In this document: piece after piece, positions 17,044 to 25,188 of the stretch
Layout of the letters: the number at the start of each line of letters is the position of its first letter
Position numbering within the stretch: the first letter of the stretch is position 1
Assembly: GCA_022361455.1 (NCBI GenBank)
Contig: JAKSAW010000377.1
Coordinates: 1 to 40,944 of the forward strand
DNA from: Pseudomonadales bacterium
GTDB taxonomy: Bacteria > Pseudomonadota > Gammaproteobacteria > Pseudomonadales > Ketobacteraceae
Direction: 5' to 3'
Length of the DNA: 40,944 nt
Notes under the pieces: generated by a model
What the model was told of the DNA's origin: nothing
The model's input: only the letters and a program-made list of their open reading frames with translations
The model's database searches: none
Made by a program: the position numbers and the translations under genes

Positions 17044-17853
17044 ATGTCAGCAAAAATCACCTTTATTGGTGCCGGCAATATGGCAAGCAGTCTTGCAGGG
17101 GGATTAATTGCTAAAGGATATGATCCGCTCCAGATCACTATGTCAGACGTTAATGAACAGGCATTGCAAAGCTGCCGCAGCCTGCTGGGGGTTAATACCA
17201 GTCGCGACAACGTCAGTGCCTGTAAGAAAGCCGAGGTCATCATTCTCGCTGTAAAACCACAGGTAATGGAAACGGTGATCAGCCCGCTTCGAGAGGTTGC
17301 CAACGAGCGCAACGCCCTCATCATCAGCATCGCCGCGGGTATCACTATTGAAAAACTTAAGCAGTGGCTTGGAGACAGCCTACCTTTCGTGCGCTGCATG
17401 CCAAATACCCCAGCACTCGTAGAAGCTGGTGCCACCGGCATGTATGCCAGCGAAAATGTTTCCGAGCGCAACCGCGAACTCGCAAAAAGCATTCTCTCAG
17501 CAGTTGGCCTAGCCCTATGGATCGATAGCGAAGATCAAATCGACGCCGTCACCGCAGTATCAGGTTCTGGGCCGGCATACTATTTCTTGGTCATGGAAGC
17601 CATGGTGGAAGCTGGCAAAAATTTGGGCTTGTCAGAACAAGTGGCCAAACAGCTTACTTTACAAACGGCGCTGGGTTCCGCTCAAATGGCCATTACTAGT
17701 GAAGACAATCCCGCAGAATTGAGGCGCAAGGTAACTTCTCCAGGTGGCACCACCGAAAAAGCGATTAACACCATGGAAGATAAAGGCTTACGAGACACCT
17801 TTTTAGAGGCTCTAAAAGGAGCCTACGATCGCTCGAAAGAATTATCGGGATAA
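17044..17853 (+). CDS. proC: Pyrroline-5-carboxylate reductase
   Basis: A 269-residue NAD(P)H-dependent enzyme for the last step of proline synthesis. The Rossmann motif FIGAGNMASSLAGG (7-20), the ILAVKPQVM segment, CMPNTPALV near residue 118 and the C-terminal signature VTSPGGTTEKAI are all present. AAAGGAAG precedes ATG 17044. It lies 86 bases after yggS and 80 bases before yggT, as in Pseudomonas. Confidence 0.97.
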   Translation: MSAKITFIGAGNMASSLAGGLIAKGYDPLQITMSDVNEQALQSCRSLLGVNTSRDNVSACKKAEVIILAVKPQVMETVISPLREVANERNALIISIAAGITIEKLKQWLGDSLPFVRCMPNTPALVEAGATGMYASENVSERNRELAKSILSAVGLALWIDSEDQIDAVTAVSGSGPAYYFLVMEAMVEAGKNLGLSEQVAKQLTLQTALGSAQMAITSEDNPAELRRKVTSPGGTTEKAINTMEDKGLRDTFLEALKGAYDRSKELSG

Positions 17854-17893
17854 TTTAGCCAAAGGCTTTTGGCCAGCCACTTGTTTTGTTTGC

Positions 17894-17925
17894 TATGATT
17901 GATGCAATTCAAAGACTTAGGAGAG
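17894..17925 (+). promoter_or_regulatory. Possible extended -10 and ribosome site for yggT
   Basis: TGC-TATGAT (-10 at 17894-17899) resembles an extended -10 element in T-rich DNA, though no good -35 is present. A strong AGGAGAG ribosome site follows at 17919-17925, eight bases before the yggT ATG at 17934. An internal promoter is possible, but yggT may also simply be read from the proC transcript. Confidence 0.3.
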
Positions 17926-17933
17926 AGTAAGCC

Positions 17934-18491
17934 ATGAACCCAACGGGTGCACTAGAGCTCATCGTCACCATGATCTGTGATATTTATATCATGATCGTAG
18001 TTGCACGCTTTATTCTGCAGTTGGTTCGCGCGGACTTTTACAACCCCGTTTCGCAATTCATTGTGAAAGCTACCAGCCCAGTGTTGAACCCTCTTCGCCG
18101 CATTGTCCCAGGATTTGGCGGCTTAGACGTTGCATCCATCGCACTCTTTATGCTGCTGGTGTTCCTAAAGTTATGCATTTGGCTGATGCTCAAGGGCTAT
18201 GGTTTAGCACTAATACCGAGCCTCGACTTTTTAATCCTGTTTATGCGCTCCATGGCGAACACCATTATTAACTTCTTCACTTTCTGTATTTTTATTATGG
18301 TGATACTGAGTTGGGTGTCGCAGGGCTCCTACAATCCCATGGCCGATATCATGCGGCAGGTCACCGAGCCCATCATGGCGCCAGCTAGGAAAATAATTCC
18401 CCCCATGGGTGGATTAGATCTCAGCCCTATGGTGGTGATCTTGTTGCTCATGGTAATTAAAGAGTTCTTCCTACTCTCTGGTACTCCGTGA
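17934..18491 (+). CDS. yggT: YggT family inner-membrane protein
   Basis: A 185-residue protein made of two tandem YGGT repeats, each with two membrane helices and a conserved amphipathic segment ([20 protein letters not shown], then [18 protein letters not shown]). The family is linked to osmotic or ion homeostasis and, in some bacteria and plastids, to membrane-associated assembly. The exact role is unresolved. Its stop codon overlaps the GTG start of yggU by four bases (GTGA), so translation is probably coupled. Confidence 0.93.
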   Translation: MNPTGALELIVTMICDIYIMIVVARFILQLVRADFYNPVSQFIVKATSPVLNPLRRIVPGFGGLDVASIALFMLLVFLKLCIWLMLKGYGLALIPSLDFLILFMRSMANTIINFFTFCIFIMVILSWVSQGSYNPMADIMRQVTEPIMAPARKIIPPMGGLDLSPMVVILLLMVIKEFFLLSGTP

Positions 18492-18793
18492 GTGGTTTTT
18501 ATCGATGGGAAGGCAGTGATCTACTGTTATCTTGCAAACTGCAACCCAAGGCCAGTCAAGACGAGCTGGTTGGCGAGCACGGAGCACAAGGCGAGCAGCT
18601 AAAAATTCGCATCACAGCCCCTCCTATCGAAGGTAAGGCCAATCAACACCTGGTTAAATTTCTGGCAAAATCATTTGGAGTCAGTAAAAGCCAGGTGATG
18701 ATTGAAAGTGGCGAGCTAGCGCGAACGAAATTGGTTCGACTCCGCAGCCCAAAGAAATTTCCTGCAAAGCTGGGTATAGAGACTAAAATATAA
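18488..18793 (+). CDS. yggU: YggU family protein (DUF167)
   Basis: A 101-residue protein with the DUF167 features [31 protein letters not shown] and [19 protein letters not shown]. Function is unknown. Structures of the family show a small alpha/beta fold. It starts with GTG inside the yggT stop region (GTGA overlap), a typical operon junction that supports this start. It is the last gene before the inserted GTPase. Confidence 0.92.
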   Translation: MSGFYRWEGSDLLLSCKLQPKASQDELVGEHGAQGEQLKIRITAPPIEGKANQHLVKFLAKSFGVSKSQVMIESGELARTKLVRLRSPKKFPAKLGIETKI

Positions 18794-18849
18794 AGTTAGG
18801 TCAACCGGTTAGATAATCTTTTAAACACACTATTCAAGCGCTGGGATTC

Positions 18850-20817
18850 ATGGGTAATAGCCTGCTATCACAACAGGTCGAGCTTTATATGCAGTGGCGA
18901 AAAGAGCTATTTCGCCAGCTGTCGCGCTATCGTAAGTGGTTAGAAGAAAGCCGCTTAGAAACCAGCGAGGTAGAAGCACAGCTCGATGAAGCGGTTGAAG
19001 TGCTCAAGAAAGATCAGATTCGCCTAGCGTTCGTTGGCGAGTTTTCCCGTGGCAAAACTGAACTCATTAACGCCCTGTTCTTCGCCCATTATGGCATGAA
19101 AGTGCTGCCATCTGGGGGTGGTAGAACCACCATGTGCCCAACTGAGCTCTATTACGATGGTCAATCAAAAGGCAGCCATATACGTTTACTGCCTATTGAA
19201 ACCCGCATGGGTGGCTCCAGCTTAACAAGCTTTAAAAAAATACCTGACCATTGGATCTATGTTCCCCTCGATCCAGATAACCCTGACACCTTAAAGCGCG
19301 CGTTTTCAGAAATTGCCGCGGTCAAAGCCGTTAAAGAAGAAGATGCTGCTGCAATGGGCTTTCAAATTAATATTTTGGAACGCCACGAAGAAGACAATCA
19401 CAAAGTCTACGTACCTGCTTGGCGTCACGCCATGATCAGTTTCGATCATCCATTGCTAAGACAAGGCTTGGTCATCATGGATACACCTGGCTTAAATGCC
19501 TTGGGATGTGAGCCTGAATTAACCTTTAGCCTGTTACCAGAAGCTCACGCTATTTGCTTTTTGCTGAGTGCATCCACCGGTGTGAGTGGTACTGATTTAG
19601 ATATTTGGAATCGCCATATCCGCGATTTAAGTTTGCAGGAATCCACCGGTGTTTACGCCATTCTGAATAAAATTGATTCCTTGTGGGATGAGTTAGAAAG
19701 CCCAGCCTATAACAAGGAAATGATTCGCCAAATGCAGAATCAATGCGCACGTTTACTAAGCATTGCACCGGATGAAATTGTACCGGTTTCTGCCAAGGAA
19801 GCCCTAGTGGCTAAAGCAGATAAAGACACCGATCGGTTAGAGCAGAGCAATCTACCTGCATTGGAAAAACTGCTTTCGGAAGATATTACTCGCCGCAAAG
19901 AACTTATTCTGAAAAACAAAGTGGTCAAAGATGCGTTGACCATGTTGCACGGCAGCCGAAAAATGCTGAAACGCCGCCGTGAAAATCTATTGGAACAAAT
20001 TGAAGTTTTAGAAACCAGCGCTGAAGATCGTAAGCAAAAGTTAGAGCAGTTAGAGTCACAAACTAAAACTGAGCAAGCGTTTTATCATAAGAAACTCATC
20101 ATGCTCAAAACTAGTCGTAAGGTTATCGAACGTGATGGCGCTGAAGTGTTAGCGTCGATAGATCCAAAGAATATCGAGCAGCATCGCCAGAAAGCGGGGC
20201 AAGCATTAACCTCTAGCTGGACCATCGTTGGAATGAATAACGCTATAGACGTGTTCTTTACTCATCTCATCGGCGATATCGAAGCAATGGAAAAGCAACA
20301 GCAAGAGATTCAAGATTCGGTAGCGGAAATCTATAGCCAGTACGAAAGAGAGCAAGGATTGGCACCCATCGATTATCCAAGATTAGAGGTCAGCCCCTAC
20401 ATCACACGGTTAAACGATCTGCGCAATAAATCGGGAAGCTTTCGCCGTAATCTTAAGAAATTACTGACCGAACAAAAATCAACCTCTAAGCGCTTTTTCC
20501 TTACCATTGCTAATGAAGCTGCGAATATCTATTTAGAGCTTCGCAAGGAAACCAAGCACTGGTTAAACAACGTTCTGCTACCTATTTACCAAAACACGCA
20601 AAAGACCAAATACTTGTTGGATGAGCAAGTGTTGAGGCTCAAATCGCTAGCTAACGAAACTGAAGACGTAGAGCGTAAAGCTAGCGATTTAGACGATTTG
20701 GTTCACGAGATTGATATTCAGCTAGAACAGGCAGACGATATCATCAGTCAACTACGCAAGCCCGCGCCTTCAGAAACCACACGAAAATCCATGATGTTTA
20801 GTGCCACAGGAAGCTGA
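18850..20817 (+). CDS. Dynamin-like GTPase
   Basis: A 655-residue large GTPase. The G domain (about 50-350) has G1 GEFSRGKT (63-70), G2 threonines T93-T94 (GGRTTMCP), G3 DTPG (211-214) and G4 NKID (273-276), all intact. The GEFSRGKTELIN form is typical of bacterial dynamin-like proteins. The rest is helical with coiled-coil stretches (about 365-425 and 580-645). No membrane helix is evident, so membrane contact would be peripheral. Such proteins can remodel or repair membranes or act in phage or stress tolerance. None of these is shown here. It sits 56 bases after yggU and 101 bases before metX, positions that adjoin each other directly in Pseudomonas. Confidence 0.9.
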   Translation: MGNSLLSQQVELYMQWRKELFRQLSRYRKWLEESRLETSEVEAQLDEAVEVLKKDQIRLAFVGEFSRGKTELINALFFAHYGMKVLPSGGGRTTMCPTELYYDGQSKGSHIRLLPIETRMGGSSLTSFKKIPDHWIYVPLDPDNPDTLKRAFSEIAAVKAVKEEDAAAMGFQINILERHEEDNHKVYVPAWRHAMISFDHPLLRQGLVIMDTPGLNALGCEPELTFSLLPEAHAICFLLSASTGVSGTDLDIWNRHIRDLSLQESTGVYAILNKIDSLWDELESPAYNKEMIRQMQNQCARLLSIAPDEIVPVSAKEALVAKADKDTDRLEQSNLPALEKLLSEDITRRKELILKNKVVKDALTMLHGSRKMLKRRRENLLEQIEVLETSAEDRKQKLEQLESQTKTEQAFYHKKLIMLKTSRKVIERDGAEVLASIDPKNIEQHRQKAGQALTSSWTIVGMNNAIDVFFTHLIGDIEAMEKQQQEIQDSVAEIYSQYEREQGLAPIDYPRLEVSPYITRLNDLRNKSGSFRRNLKKLLTEQKSTSKRFFLTIANEAANIYLELRKETKHWLNNVLLPIYQNTQKTKYLLDEQVLRLKSLANETEDVERKASDLDDLVHEIDIQLEQADDIISQLRKPAPSETTRKSMMFSATGS

Positions 20818-20918
20818 CTGCCGCGTATCCTGTGGTCTTCCCCCACGTAACGGGGTACACTGCGCCTCTTGAAATTTCGAAAGCAACACTGAACCGATAG
20901 AACACCGCAGTAAACACT

Positions 20919-22088
20919 ATGCCAGAATCCATTCCCAAGGACAGCGTCGGTATTGTTAAACCCGAAACCGTTAACTTTGAAGAACCCATCACTCTTCAAA
21001 GTGGCAAGGTGCTGCCCCACTTTCAATTGGTTTATGAAACCTATGGCACGCTAAACAGTGATAAGAGCAATGCGGTGTTAGTGTGCCATGCGCTAAGTGG
21101 CCATCACCATGCCGCGGGTTACCATGCTATGGGCGATAAAAAGCCGGGCTGGTGGGACACTGCTATTGGCCCAGGTAAAGCTATCGATACTAACCGTTTC
21201 TTTGTGGTGGCTGTGAACAACCTTGGTGGCTGCCATGGCAGTACTGGGCCAACCAGTATTAATCCAGATACCAATAAAAAGTATGGCCCTGACTTTCCGA
21301 TTGTTACCTGTAAGGACTGGGTTAATAGCCAAGTACGCTTATCAGATCATTTAGGCATTCTACAATGGGCTGCCATTGTTGGCGGTAGCCTCGGCGGCAT
21401 GCAAGTCATGCAATGGTCGATTGATTATCCCGAGCGTATCAAAAATGCGATCGTCATTGCCGCAGCGCCAAAGCTTTCGGCACAGAATATCGCCTTTAAC
21501 GAAATTGCCCGCAAGGCAATTTTATCCGATGCTGATTTTCATGACGGTCATTTTTATGAAAAGGGCACTATTCCAAAAACAGGATTAATTTTAGCGCGCA
21601 TGCTAGGCCACATTACTTATCTTTCCGATGCCGCAATGCGGGAAAAATTTGGTCGCGAATTGCGTGATGGCGCCATTAGCTTTGATTATGATGTTGAGTT
21701 CCAAGTGGAAAGCTACCTCAACTATCAAGGTGAAGTGTTTTCGAAAAATTTCGATGCCAACAGTTACCTACTTATGACTCGGGCTCTAGACTACTTTGAT
21801 CCTGCCCAAGAATACGATCACGATCTAGCAAAAGCTTTTGCTCAAGCGAGCTGTAACTTTTTAATTGTATCGTTCACGACAGATTGGCGTTTTTCTCCAG
21901 CCCGTTCAGAAGAAATTGTTGAGGCTTTATTAGAAGCGAAACGGAATGTTAGCTATGCAGAAATTGATTGCCCTCAAGGTCACGATTCATTTTTACTAGA
22001 TGTGCCGCGCTATACCCAATTGTTCAAAGCCTATATGGATGCTATTCAGCTAGAAGCTGCTGTTACTACTAGCGAGGAAAGCAATTAA
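20919..22088 (+). CDS. metX: MetX, homoserine O-acyltransferase
   Basis: A 389-residue alpha/beta-hydrolase. The nucleophile elbow GGSLGGMQ carries S157. The C-terminal triad partners are the Asp in FTTDWRFSP and the His in [23 protein letters not shown] and [12 protein letters not shown] are MetX signatures. It activates homoserine for methionine synthesis. Pseudomonad MetX enzymes use succinyl-CoA rather than acetyl-CoA, and I cannot tell which applies here. The upstream 101 bases show a short CCCC/GGGG dyad but no recognisable SAM riboswitch. The ribosome site is weak. metW follows with no gap. Confidence 0.96.
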   Translation: MPESIPKDSVGIVKPETVNFEEPITLQSGKVLPHFQLVYETYGTLNSDKSNAVLVCHALSGHHHAAGYHAMGDKKPGWWDTAIGPGKAIDTNRFFVVAVNNLGGCHGSTGPTSINPDTNKKYGPDFPIVTCKDWVNSQVRLSDHLGILQWAAIVGGSLGGMQVMQWSIDYPERIKNAIVIAAAPKLSAQNIAFNEIARKAILSDADFHDGHFYEKGTIPKTGLILARMLGHITYLSDAAMREKFGRELRDGAISFDYDVEFQVESYLNYQGEVFSKNFDANSYLLMTRALDYFDPAQEYDHDLAKAFAQASCNFLIVSFTTDWRFSPARSEEIVEALLEAKRNVSYAEIDCPQGHDSFLLDVPRYTQLFKAYMDAIQLEAAVTTSEESN

Positions 22089-22679
22089 ATGCGTCATGAT
22101 TTAGCAACCATACAAACTTGGATTAGACCAAACAGTAGCGTACTCGACCTTGGTTGTGGTGACGGCAGCCTATTGGCATCACTCGCGAAAGAAAAAAATG
22201 TTGCTGGCTACGGTATAGAAATAAACGAAGCGCACCTGATCGAGTGTATTAAGAAAAATGTTAATGTCATCGAGCAAGATCTTGATGCCGACTTAGATAA
22301 CTTCAAAAGCCAAAGTTTTGATACTGTGGTAATGACACAAGCCCTACAGGCGGTGCGTTACCCAGATAAAGTTATCGATGATATGTTACGTATTGGCAAA
22401 GAATGTGTGATTACCTTCCCTAATTTTGGTCACTGGCGCTGCCGACTATATTTAGCACTGAAAGGCCGTATGCCAGTTTCAAAAATACTACCTTATACCT
22501 GGTATAACACGCCAAACATTCATTTGTGTACGTTCCGAGATTTTGAAGCCTTATGCCATCGCAAATCGCTTACCATACTCAATCGTACCGTGGTGGATTC
22601 TAATGATAACGATAATCCACTGATACGTTGGTTTCCAAATTTGTTTGGGGAAACTGCGATTTATCATATTACTCGTTAG
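22089..22679 (+). CDS. metW: MetW, methionine-biosynthesis partner methyltransferase-fold protein
   Basis: A 196-residue class I methyltransferase-fold protein. VLDLGCGDGSLLASL (18-32) is the SAM-type glycine loop, and the YTWYNTPNIHLCTFRDF segment is MetW-specific. It begins at the base after the metX stop, indicating translational coupling. MetW is required with MetX for methionine prototrophy in several proteobacteria and is thought to form a complex with it. Its own reaction is unclear. Confidence 0.95.
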   Translation: MRHDLATIQTWIRPNSSVLDLGCGDGSLLASLAKEKNVAGYGIEINEAHLIECIKKNVNVIEQDLDADLDNFKSQSFDTVVMTQALQAVRYPDKVIDDMLRIGKECVITFPNFGHWRCRLYLALKGRMPVSKILPYTWYNTPNIHLCTFRDFEALCHRKSLTILNRTVVDSNDNDNPLIRWFPNLFGETAIYHITR

Positions 22680-22738
22680 AGTCGCTATAGCTTGTATTAA
22701 AGCGAGAAAACTAATATTCGTTAACAAGGAGCAATAGG

Positions 22739-23194
22739 ATGAAGTTAAACAGCATACGCCAACAACTTGTCATTTTTGTTTGTTTTTTTGTTGCTGTATT
22801 TAGTGGCACCTCCCAAGCAGAGACCATAGAAAAAGAAGGTTATGTAATTCACTACAGTGCCTTTAACGCGTCTTTTATCACCGAAGAAGTTGCCAAAGCT
22901 TATAATCTCAATCGCAGTCGCTATCGTGGCATGATCAATATCGCGGTACACAAACGCATGAAAGATGGTTCAACTAAGCCAGTAATTGCACAGCTCTCTG
23001 GCTACGCCACTCGCCTCAGCGGTAGTGAGAGCCCCTTAGAATTTCAAATGGTTGGCGAAGGCAAGTCTATTTATTACCTAGCACAAACGGTCATCGCCAA
23101 TCGAGAAACTCTGCGCTTTGATATTAAAATAAAGCCCACACCACAACATTCACCCATCAAGCTCAGCTTTAAACAAGACTTCTTTACTAAATAA
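22739..23194 (+). CDS. DUF4426 secreted protein
   Basis: A 151-residue protein with a clear signal peptide (hydrophobic residues about 9-24, predicted cleavage after SQA near residue 27). The mature part begins [20 protein letters not shown] and looks like an all-beta domain, matching the DUF4426 family. Pseudomonads have such a gene between metW and rdgB, the same place as here. The function is unknown and the location is periplasmic by inference. AAGGAG precedes the start. Confidence 0.88.
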   Translation: MKLNSIRQQLVIFVCFFVAVFSGTSQAETIEKEGYVIHYSAFNASFITEEVAKAYNLNRSRYRGMINIAVHKRMKDGSTKPVIAQLSGYATRLSGSESPLEFQMVGEGKSIYYLAQTVIANRETLRFDIKIKPTPQHSPIKLSFKQDFFTK

Positions 23195-23219
23195 TCTAAT
23201 ATCGGAACAGGCACACGGT

Positions 23220-23822
23220 ATGATCGAATTAGTGGTTGCTACCGGCAACAAAGGCAAACTCAAAGAAATAAATGAGATACTTTCGCCTCTTGGTTATTTG
23301 GTGAAAGGCCAGGGGGAGTTCAATGTTGTTGAGGCGGAAGAGACCGGGCTAACCTTTGTGGAAAATGCGATCTTAAAAGCTCGTAGCACCAGCGAACAAA
23401 CCGGTAAAGCTGCGCTTGCCGACGATTCTGGTTTAGAAGTAGATGCCTTATTGGGTGAGCCAGGAATTTATAGTGCCCGATATTCAGGGGCCAATGCTAC
23501 AGATTCACTCAATAATGAAAAGCTGTTGAATGCCTTGAAGGACGTACCCGACGAAAAGCGCACAGCTCGCTTTCAATGCGTTATGGTTTATTTACGACAT
23601 GCCAAAGACCCTACGCCCTTAATTTGCCAAGGCACTTGGGAAGGTGTCATCGGCCATCAACCACAAGGCGACAATGGCTTTGGTTATGATCCTTTGTTTT
23701 TTGTACCAGAAAAACAATGTATGGCGGCAGAGCTTACGCCTGAGGTTAAAAATACTCTGAGCCATCGCGGCCAAGCTTTGCAACAGCTACTAACACAGCT
23801 TAAAAGTCGTTTAGCCAAATAA
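23220..23822 (+). CDS. rdgB: RdgB, XTP/dITP pyrophosphatase
   Basis: A 200-residue HAM1-family enzyme that hydrolyses dITP, dXTP and ITP to monophosphates and so keeps deaminated purines out of nucleic acids. [13 protein letters not shown] (5-17), [11 protein letters not shown] (67-77, metal/catalytic Asp68-Asp69), GIYSARYSG and [11 protein letters not shown] are family hallmarks. Length is typical. It begins 25 bases after the DUF4426 gene and 15 bases before hemW, suggesting one operon. Confidence 0.97.
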   Translation: MIELVVATGNKGKLKEINEILSPLGYLVKGQGEFNVVEAEETGLTFVENAILKARSTSEQTGKAALADDSGLEVDALLGEPGIYSARYSGANATDSLNNEKLLNALKDVPDEKRTARFQCVMVYLRHAKDPTPLICQGTWEGVIGHQPQGDNGFGYDPLFFVPEKQCMAAELTPEVKNTLSHRGQALQQLLTQLKSRLAK

Positions 23823-23837
23823 ACCGGCTAGATTAAC

Positions 23838-24977
23838 GTGTTAATACAACCGCCACTAAGCCTTTATATCCACTTCCCTTGGTGTGTTCGCAAGTGCCCA
23901 TACTGTGATTTTAACAGTCATGAAACGAATGCTATTCCAGAAACAGAGTATATCAACGCTCTACTGAATGATTTCCATCAAGATGCATCATTGTGGCAAG
24001 GTCGTGAACTAAAGAGCATTTTTATGGGAGGTGGCACCCCCAGCTTGTTTAGTGCAAAGGCTATCGATGAGCTACTAAAGCAGTTGCGACAGAACATCGA
24101 TTTTGCGCCAGATATTGAAATTACCTTAGAAGCGAATCCAGGCACCTTCGAGCAGGAGAAATTTGCTGGCTATCATGCTGCGGGTATTAACCGCCTCTCC
24201 GTCGGGGTACAAAGTTTTAATTCAGAGCATTTAAGTACCCTCGGCCGAATTCATACTGCGGATGAAGCTAGCCAAGCGATGTACTCACTAAGATCTGCTG
24301 GCTTTAACAATTTCAATATCGACATCATGCATGGCCTACCAAATCAAAGCATTGAGCAAGCTTTAGCAGACCTGCAACAAGCAATAACCCTTAAGCCAAC
24401 TCATTTATCCTGGTATCAACTGACTATTGAACCCAATACCATTTTCTATTCAAAGCCACCTCGGCTCCCGAAAGACGAGATTCTATGGCAGATTCAAGAA
24501 ACTGGACAAGATCTGCTTGCAGCTAACGGATATGAACAATATGAAATCTCAGCCTATAGCCAAGACGAACGCCAAAGCAAACATAACCTAAATTACTGGC
24601 GGTTTGGAGATTACTTAGCGTTGGGTGCGGGTGCACATGGAAAAATTACCGATAGCAAGAAACAACAAATTATTCGATATCAAAAAACCCGCCTCCCTAA
24701 AGACTATTTGAACAGTGATAAAGTTTTCACTGCCTCGCAAAAGACAATTGATTGTGACGAATTAAATTTTGAATTCTTTATGAATGGGTTTCGCTTAAAC
24801 CAGGGAGTAAGCAAATCTGACTATGAGTGCTTGACTGGATTAAAGCTTGAACACACAAACAAGCCGATTGAAAAAGCGATAGCATTAGGCTTACTACAAG
24901 AAACAGCCACCGCTTGGATTCCTACTGAGCAAGGCAGACTCTATCTGAACGATCTGCTGCAACTTTTCTTAGACTGA
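23838..24977 (+). CDS. hemW: HemW-like radical SAM heme chaperone
   Basis: A 379-residue radical SAM protein beginning with GTG. The 4Fe-4S motif is C16-x3-C20-x2-C23 (WCVRKCPYCDFNSH), and GGGTPS lies at 64-69. HemW proteins share the HemN fold but lack coproporphyrinogen oxidase activity and appear to deliver heme to respiratory enzymes. The CPYCDF form and the missing fourth cysteine separate it from HemN. It is the usual neighbour of rdgB. It converges with the short zinc-finger gene, leaving only 12 bases between stops. Confidence 0.94.
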   Translation: MLIQPPLSLYIHFPWCVRKCPYCDFNSHETNAIPETEYINALLNDFHQDASLWQGRELKSIFMGGGTPSLFSAKAIDELLKQLRQNIDFAPDIEITLEANPGTFEQEKFAGYHAAGINRLSVGVQSFNSEHLSTLGRIHTADEASQAMYSLRSAGFNNFNIDIMHGLPNQSIEQALADLQQAITLKPTHLSWYQLTIEPNTIFYSKPPRLPKDEILWQIQETGQDLLAANGYEQYEISAYSQDERQSKHNLNYWRFGDYLALGAGAHGKITDSKKQQIIRYQKTRLPKDYLNSDKVFTASQKTIDCDELNFEFFMNGFRLNQGVSKSDYECLTGLKLEHTNKPIEKAIALGLLQETATAWIPTEQGRLYLNDLLQLFLD

Positions 24978-24989
24978 GTAGAGTTAGAA

Positions 24990-25169
24990 CTAAAGAGTAT
25001 CCTTTAAAATTTGCTGACAAGTCACCACACACTCATTACAAATGGGTTTCTTGTTGGGCCCTATTACCAGCATTTTCTTTACTTCATGTTCTGACTTTCC
25101 ACAAAAAGCACAAGTTAGCGCACCGCCTTTGACATTGCTTTTATCTTCGTCATTTTTATTATCTGCCAT
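24990..25169 (-). CDS. Stand-alone ClpX-type C4 zinc finger, 59 residues
   Basis: A short frame from ATG 25169 to TAG 24990-24992. The protein is an acidic/Lys N-tail (1-16) plus one zinc module: C20-x2-C23 (LTCAFCGKSEHEV) and C44-x2-C47 (KKPICNECV). This matches the N-terminal zinc-binding domain of ClpX, including the KSEHEVKKMLVIGP pattern between the cysteine pairs, but no AAA+ ATPase follows. In ClpX this domain dimerises and binds adaptors such as SspB. The stand-alone copy could dimerise with it or compete for adaptors, which is inference. It starts 19 bases after the stop of the large exported protease gene on the same strand, so the two are probably co-transcribed. Confidence 0.85.
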   Translation of the reverse strand: MADNKNDEDKSNVKGGALTCAFCGKSEHEVKKMLVIGPNKKPICNECVVTCQQILKDTL

Positions 25170-25188
25170 GGAGCATTCTCTACTGTTT

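Noticed and set aside
17857..17873. GCCAAA-GGCT-TTTGGC stem after proC as a terminator
   Set aside because: Short stem without a T-tract, and yggT follows in the same direction with a strong ribosome site, so at most a weak element.
18850..20817. Dynamin GTPase as part of a phage-defence island
   Set aside because: The flanks are housekeeping genes, with no second defence gene, integrase or tRNA boundary, so a defence role cannot be claimed from context.
20846..20860. CCCC/GGGG dyad upstream of metX as a SAM riboswitch or terminator
   Set aside because: Only a 4-bp stem, no T-run and none of the multi-helix architecture of SAM riboswitches.
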